NCBI GenBank assembly: GCA_945929845.1
Contig: CAMEON010000014.1
Span: 1 to 41,269, forward strand
Length of the DNA: 41,269 nucleotides
Source: an uncultured Clostridia bacterium
GTDB taxonomy: Bacteria; Bacillota; Clostridia; Oscillospirales; CAG-272
Direction of reading: 5' to 3'
Shown piece by piece: positions 37,316 through 41,269 of the stretch (the first letter of the stretch is position 1; each line of letters begins with the position of its first letter). The notes beneath the pieces were generated by a model that worked only from the letters and a program-made list of their open reading frames with translations, was not told the origin of the DNA and made no database searches. The position numbers and the translations under genes are program-made.

Positions 37316-38767
37316 ATGAATCAGGGAATCCATGAAGAATGCGGCGTATTCGGCATATTCCGCTCCGGGGCAGGCGATGTGGCCGGCTCCACCTACCGGG
37401 GGCTGTTCGCACTGCAACACCGGGGGCAGGAGAGCTGTGGGATCGTGGTCAACGACCGGGGCGTGTTCCGCTCCCACAAGGATCTGGGACTGGTGGGGGA
37501 GGTGTTCACACCGGAGGCCATGCAGGTGCTGGGCACCGGGAATATGGCCATCGGCCATGTGCGCTACGGCACCACCGGCGCCACCAATCGGGCCAACTGC
37601 CAACCCATCGAGGTGCGCCACATGAAGGGGTCGTTGGCTCTGGCTCATAACGGAAACCTGACCAACTTCGCCGCCCTGCGGGAGCGGCTGGAGCTGAACG
37701 GCTCCATCTTCCACACCACCAGCGACACCGAGATCATCGCCTACATCATCACCAAGCAACGGTTGCTCCACGCCTCGGTGGAACAGGCTGTGCTGGCCGC
37801 CATGGACGAGATCCAGGGTGCCTACTCCCTTGTCATCATGTCTCCCCAGAAGCTGATCGCCGTCCGTGACCCGGATGGCTTCCGACCCCTGTGCTACGGG
37901 CAGACCCCGGACGGCTGCTTCTGCGTCGCCTCGGAGAGCTGTGCCCTGGAGGCGGTGGGGGCGTCCCTCATCCGGGACATCCGGCCGGGGGAGGTGCTGG
38001 TCTTCTCGGACAAGGGTGTGCAGTCCATCACCGACCACTGCAAGGCCGGGCCACGCTCCCTTTGCGTGTTTGAGTACATTTACTTTTCCCGGCCGGACTC
38101 TGTCATAGACGGAACCAGCGTCCACGAGGCCCGGCTGCGGGCAGGCCGCTTCCTGGCCATGGAGCACCCGGTGGAGGCGGACATCGTCATCGGCGTGCCG
38201 GACTCCGGTCTGGATGCGGCACTGGGGTACGCACAGGAGTCCGGGATCCCCTACGGCATTGGCTTTGTCAAGAACAAGTACATCGGCCGCACCTTCATCT
38301 CCCCCGGCCAGCCGGACAGGGAGAATCAGGTGCGCCTCAAGCTCAATCCCATCGAAAGCACCGTCCGGGGACAGCGGGTGGTGCTGATCGACGATTCCAT
38401 CGTGCGGGGCACCACCTGCGGCCGCATTGTCAGGCTCCTGCGGGATGCCGGTGCCCGGGAGGTGCATATGCGTGTGTCAGCCCCGCCCTTTACCCATCCC
38501 TGCTTCTACGGGACGGACATTGATTCCTGCGACCACCTGATCGCCTGCTCCCATACCATCCCGGAGATCGCCCGCCTCATCGGTGTGGACAGCCTGGGAT
38601 ACCTGTCCCTGGAGCATACCCGGCAGTTGGGTATGGCTGACGGCGTGTCCTACTGCACCGCCTGCTTCAACGGGGAGTATCCCACAGCCATTCCGGATCA
38701 GCCGTACAGGAACCGCTTCGAGCAGAAGCTCCCCGACCGGGAGAGCCGCCCGTCTGGGGGATCCTGA
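37316..38767 (+). CDS. purF: Amidophosphoribosyltransferase
   Basis: A 483-residue enzyme for the first committed step of purine synthesis (PRPP plus glutamine to phosphoribosylamine). I choose ATG 37316 because it gives the short propeptide MNQGIHEE before Cys9, the Ntn glutaminase nucleophile (ECGVFGIF), as in the B. subtilis-type enzyme; an in-frame GTG 237 nt upstream would put the leader hairpin in coding sequence. RYGTTG and AHNGNLTN mark the glutaminase domain, and VVLIDDSIVRGTT is the PRPP-binding loop. C-terminal cysteines (CYGTDIDSC, YCTAC) suggest the Fe-S-containing type. GGGGG serves as ribosome site. It is probably controlled by the leader attenuator. Confidence 0.95.
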   Translation: MNQGIHEECGVFGIFRSGAGDVAGSTYRGLFALQHRGQESCGIVVNDRGVFRSHKDLGLVGEVFTPEAMQVLGTGNMAIGHVRYGTTGATNRANCQPIEVRHMKGSLALAHNGNLTNFAALRERLELNGSIFHTTSDTEIIAYIITKQRLLHASVEQAVLAAMDEIQGAYSLVIMSPQKLIAVRDPDGFRPLCYGQTPDGCFCVASESCALEAVGASLIRDIRPGEVLVFSDKGVQSITDHCKAGPRSLCVFEYIYFSRPDSVIDGTSVHEARLRAGRFLAMEHPVEADIVIGVPDSGLDAALGYAQESGIPYGIGFVKNKYIGRTFISPGQPDRENQVRLKLNPIESTVRGQRVVLIDDSIVRGTTCGRIVRLLRDAGAREVHMRVSAPPFTHPCFYGTDIDSCDHLIACSHTIPEIARLIGVDSLGYLSLEHTRQLGMADGVSYCTACFNGEYPTAIPDQPYRNRFEQKLPDRESRPSGGS

Positions 38768-38782
38768 AAAACAACGCAAGCT

Positions 38783-39033
38783 GTTACAGTTCAGGTGGGG
38801 GATGGGGATACGGTGGGAAACTTCTTGAAAGAAGTTTCCCACACCCTTCAAGAACTTTCAAAACATGTATTGTGTACTGTTCGGAGCATTATTCTGTCAT
38901 ATTTTTGTTATCGCTTTTCCGGGGATCCAGCGTTACTGTCGCCCAAAATAGCAAAAACGCCTTCGCGGGGACCCCTTTCCCCGCTCTACGGTGGAAAAGG
39001 GAGTGCGCTGTGGGGGAGTAGGTGAACTGTAAC
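38783..39033. repeat. 251-bp intergenic element with 11-bp terminal inverted repeats
   Basis: GTTACAGTTCA (38783-38793) and its exact inverse TGAACTGTAAC (39023-39033) bound non-coding DNA containing a perfect 12-bp hairpin and a GCGGGG/CCCCGC hairpin. It looks like a small miniature element or intergenic repeat. No target duplication is obvious. Confidence 0.4.
38813..38842. repeat. Perfect 12-bp palindromic hairpin after purF
   Basis: GTGGGAAACTTC and GAAGTTTCCCAC flank TTGAAA. It has no T-run, so it is not a classical terminator, but it may protect the purF 3' end. From memory, GGGAAACTT...AAGTTTCCC elements are scattered in gut Oscillospirales intergenic DNA; this needs a genome search. 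Confidence 0.6.
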
Positions 39034-39074
39034 CTGAAGCGCATAGATTGTGTGAATAAAACACAAAATTCCTC

Positions 39075-39103
39075 TTGACATCCCCCTCTTTTTATGTTAT
39101 CAT
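39075..39103 (+). promoter_or_regulatory. Promoter of the lipoprotein gene
   Basis: TTGACA (39075-39080), 17-bp spacer, TATCAT (39098-39103), about 50 bp before the ATG. Confidence 0.7.
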
Positions 39104-39154
39104 ATGCGTGCGGGGCTATCCCGCAATGACCTTACAGAAAGGAGATGAATCGTT

Positions 39155-39487
39155 ATGAAGAAATCCGTGCGCATCATGGCCGTGGCTATGGCTCTTCTGA
39201 TGGTCGCTCTGGTGCTGGCATCCTGCGGAGAGGTGAAGCTGTCCGGTGACTACAAGTGTGACGACACCAAGGTGCTGGATGTGACGCTGACCTTTGACAA
39301 GGACGGCAATGTGACCGCGAAAGGAACACTGGTTCTCAGCGTGGAAGTGAAGGGTACTTATTCCATTAAGGACGACAAGATCACCCTCAACTTCGGCGAC
39401 GACAAGTTCAACCTGGGCGGCGAACATTCCTTTGAAAAGGACGGCAAGACCATCAAGATTGATGGCGTTTCCTACACCAAGCAGTGA
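39155..39487 (+). CDS. Small secreted lipoprotein
   Basis: A 110-residue protein with AAAGGAGATGA before ATG 39155. MKKSVR, a hydrophobic core, and the lipobox LASC (Cys24) mark a type II signal peptide. The mature ~87 residues are beta-rich with repeated short strands (VTLTFDKDGNVTAKGTLVLS, KGTYSIKDDKITLNFGDDKF), the style of DUF5640-like lipocalin-type lipoproteins in Clostridia. It has its own promoter and terminator, so it is monocistronic. Ligand unknown. Confidence 0.8.
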   Translation: MKKSVRIMAVAMALLMVALVLASCGEVKLSGDYKCDDTKVLDVTLTFDKDGNVTAKGTLVLSVEVKGTYSIKDDKITLNFGDDKFNLGGEHSFEKDGKTIKIDGVSYTKQ

Positions 39488-39497
39488 TCGCTCCTGC

Positions 39498-39520
39498 GGG
39501 CCGCTCCGGCGGCCCTTTTC
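39498..39520 (+). terminator. Terminator after the lipoprotein gene
   Basis: GGGCCGC/GCGGCCC around TCCG, then TTTTC; it starts 11 bp after the stop codon. Confidence 0.85.
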
Positions 39521-39554
39521 ATTATACACGGAATACACGGAGGTGAGCGGGAAA

Positions 39555-40781
39555 ATGCAAAGCGGAGAAGAGGTACCTGTAGGCCGGGCGACGGAGGCCG
39601 GCGGGGACGGCACCGATGCGCCGGTGGTGGGGCTGATCCCGGACGGGATGGCTGACCGGTGGGACACGGTGTATACCAACCCGGCGACCCTTTTCTTTGC
39701 ACCGGAGCAGGATGCCCGGCGGCTGACGGCTCTTGTGGTTGCCTGCGGGGCTGACCCCCGGGGGACGCTGACCGGCGGGACTGCCTCGGACTTTGACCGG
39801 TGGGTCGCCCTGTGCCGGGCTATGCCCCGGCTGGCCGGGCACCCGCTGTACCTGCGGGTTCATGCCCTGCTGGAGGCCGCTTTCGGCTGGACGGAACCCC
39901 TGTGCCCCCGGAACGCCGCCGCCTCCTGGGCCTTTTGTGCGGAAAAGCTCTGTGCTGAAGTCTGCACGCCGCCGGTGCTGGCCGCCCTGTGCGGGGCCGC
40001 CTTCTGTCAGGCACTGTTCCCCGACCGGGCGGGGAGCCTGTGGGACGGAGTGACGGATCTGACCACCCTGCAGGCGGCCATAGCCACCCACCTGACCGGC
40101 AAGGCCGGGGAACCGCTGACATCCCCTCCGGCGGTGTGGATGTTGCCGGATGGGTACAGCTTCGCCCGCCCGGATCCGTACAGAGCGGAGAAGTCCCTGC
40201 GGGCGGTGCTGGACGCAGGGCAGGATGCGCCGGGAACGGTGCTCTTCGGAGATGGGCCACTGGATGAGGGGGAGCGAAACCTGCTCCTGACCCAGCTTGT
40301 GCGGACAGCCGGACACCTGTGCCGGGAGGCGGGACAGACTCTTTCCCTGTGCGGGCGGTGGGGTGCCCTCCGGCCACTGATCGCGTACCTGGACGGTGCG
40401 GACTGTCTGCCCGACACGGTGTGCTGGATCCGGGATCCGGAAAATGTGCCCGCCAGGGCGGAGCCGATACTTCCGGTATCCCGCCCAAGGCGGCGGGTCG
40501 GGGAGCGACGACCCAGTCATGTGTCCGTGGGTCTGTGGCTGGATGGCGGGGCGGAACCGGAGACTGTCACCGGGCAACTGACCGCCTACGCCTCCCGTTT
40601 CCCCCTGGGAGCCGCACCGGGGGTGCGCATCTCTGTCCGGACGGTTGCCGACCTTGCCCAGGTGGCCGTCCTCCGCCGGGTGCTCCGGAACCTGCTGTGC
40701 CGCTGGGCTGTCGTGGGTGCCGGGCCGTCGGATCCCGAGACGCAGGCGGATCTTGTCGCCCGCCTGTCCGGGGGGCGGTGA
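39555..40781 (+). CDS. Unrecognised 408-residue protein
   Basis: ATG 39555 has GGAGG about 10 nt upstream and the frame runs to 40781 with the strong GC bias of a real gene. The protein is Ala/Leu/Gly-rich, soluble and without signal peptide. Visible features are MADRWDTVYTNPATLFFAPE near residue 32, several Cys in a helical middle (CAEKLCAEVCTPPVLAALCG) and an Arg-rich segment (SRPRRRVGERRPSHVS, ~330). No motif leads me to a family. It lies between a lipoprotein and ispE, 45 bp before the latter, so it may be cotranscribed with ispE. Confidence 0.6.
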   Translation: MQSGEEVPVGRATEAGGDGTDAPVVGLIPDGMADRWDTVYTNPATLFFAPEQDARRLTALVVACGADPRGTLTGGTASDFDRWVALCRAMPRLAGHPLYLRVHALLEAAFGWTEPLCPRNAAASWAFCAEKLCAEVCTPPVLAALCGAAFCQALFPDRAGSLWDGVTDLTTLQAAIATHLTGKAGEPLTSPPAVWMLPDGYSFARPDPYRAEKSLRAVLDAGQDAPGTVLFGDGPLDEGERNLLLTQLVRTAGHLCREAGQTLSLCGRWGALRPLIAYLDGADCLPDTVCWIRDPENVPARAEPILPVSRPRRRVGERRPSHVSVGLWLDGGAEPETVTGQLTAYASRFPLGAAPGVRISVRTVADLAQVAVLRRVLRNLLCRWAVVGAGPSDPETQADLVARLSGGR

Positions 40782-40826
40782 GTAAAAATTGCAGAATCGT
40801 GGAAGCCAAGTACAGGAGGTGCTGTC

Positions 40827-41269
40827 ATGCCAAATTCCGTTACGAAGCAAGCCTATGCGAAGATCAATCTGTTCCTGGACATCACCGGGCGGCGGCCGGA
40901 CGGGTACCACACCATCGCCGGGGTGATGCAATCGGTGAGCCTGTGCGATGATGTGACCGTGGAACTCGGCCCGACGGATTCCGAGACTGGCGGGATTTTT
41001 CTGACCTGCTCTGACCCGGCTCTGCCCACCGACAGGGGCAACCTGGGCTTCCGAGCCGCCGAAGCCTTCCTGACAGCCGCCCGGGGTGTCGGTATGGAGC
41101 AGGATATGGCGGTGCATATCCACATCCGGAAGCGCATTCCCTCCCCGGCGGGGCTGGCCGGGGGCAGTGCCGATGCCGCCGCTGTGCTGACCGGCCTGAA
41201 CCAGCTCTGTGGCTTCCCGCTGGCCGGAGAGCAATTGTCCCGTGTGGGGCTGTCCTTGGGGGCGGATGT
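40827..41269 (+). CDS. ispE: 4-diphosphocytidyl-2-C-methyl-D-erythritol kinase, 3' end beyond the window
   Basis: The first 147 codons of IspE, the GHMP-family kinase that phosphorylates CDP-methylerythritol in the non-mevalonate isoprenoid pathway. AYAKINLFLDITGRRPDGYH is the conserved N-terminal substrate-binding block, and PSPAGLAGGSADAAA (about residues 109-123) is the GHMP ATP-binding loop. AGGAGG lies 8 nt before ATG 40827. The frame is open to the window edge; about half the usual ~290 residues are present. Confidence 0.93.
   Translation, partial: MPNSVTKQAYAKINLFLDITGRRPDGYHTIAGVMQSVSLCDDVTVELGPTDSETGGIFLTCSDPALPTDRGNLGFRAAEAFLTAARGVGMEQDMAVHIHIRKRIPSPAGLAGGSADAAAVLTGLNQLCGFPLAGEQLSRVGLSLGAD

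Noticed and set aside
39522-41234. 570-codon open frame on the minus strand
   Set aside because: It runs antisense through the 408-residue gene and ispE; composition (Gly/Pro/Arg/Gln-rich) is typical of a GC-rich shadow frame.
1-41269. CRISPR array or complete restriction-modification system
   Set aside because: No regularly spaced repeat array was seen, and no DNA methyltransferase motif was found next to the Mrr-type nuclease gene.

Overview
The window is the right-hand ~36 kb of a temperate short-tailed (podovirus-like) prophage, followed by ~5 kb of host chromosome. The host looks like a moderately GC-rich Firmicute, probably a gut Clostridia/Oscillospirales member. The evidence is strong AGGAGG ribosome sites, consensus sigma-A promoters, a tRNA-Thr/tRNA-Tyr pair, PurF with an N-terminal Cys propeptide, IspE, and a BspA-type leucine-rich-repeat relic. 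The species cannot be fixed from the sequence alone.

Late phage module (1-21076, all minus strand, transcribed right to left): small terminase, large terminase, P22-like portal, a Prp-family cysteine protease, scaffold, N4-gp56-family capsid, small connector proteins, a tail nozzle-like protein, two ejection-type proteins (the second is a 2482-residue polyvalent protein with an HEATH metallopeptidase motif and a nuclease-like domain), and a receptor-binding/baseplate protein cut by the left edge. Scaffold and capsid both carry the motif MLQAFA near the N terminus. It resembles the site that Prp cuts in ribosomal protein L27, so the phage appears to encode both a maturation protease and its two substrates. 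Lysis genes are not in the window and probably lie further left.

Early/replication module (21326-30250, minus strand): Cro-like and excisionase-like regulators, small zinc-finger proteins, then PcfK-like, PcfJ-like, DUF3102, DUF6017-like and an HUH rolling-circle initiator. This set is more typical of plasmids and conjugative elements than of a classical phage replisome.

Lysogeny/immunity module (30251-35850): two sigma-A consensus promoters face each other between the Cro-like gene and an S24 (LexA/CI-type) repressor. Directly after the repressor, in the same direction, is a membrane-anchored coiled-coil SWIM-zinc-finger/Mrr-type nuclease, the best candidate here for an undescribed defence gene. 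An opposing pair encodes an ImmA/IrrE metallopeptidase and a two-TM protein. This pair and a stub of a large serine recombinase lie between two ~235-bp, ~97% identical direct repeats, as in a swapped or insertable cassette. A tyrosine integrase ends the module, and the attachment site is a 24-bp tRNA 3' end (probably tRNA-Ser) followed by a hairpin that probably was that tRNA's own terminator.

Host flank (35943-41269, plus strand): promoter, tRNA-Thr(TGT), tRNA-Tyr(GTA) and terminator; a 53-codon BspA-like relic; purF behind a structured leader containing an apparent intrinsic terminator; a 251-bp inverted-repeat-bounded intergenic element; a small lipoprotein; an unrecognised 408-residue protein; and the start of ispE.
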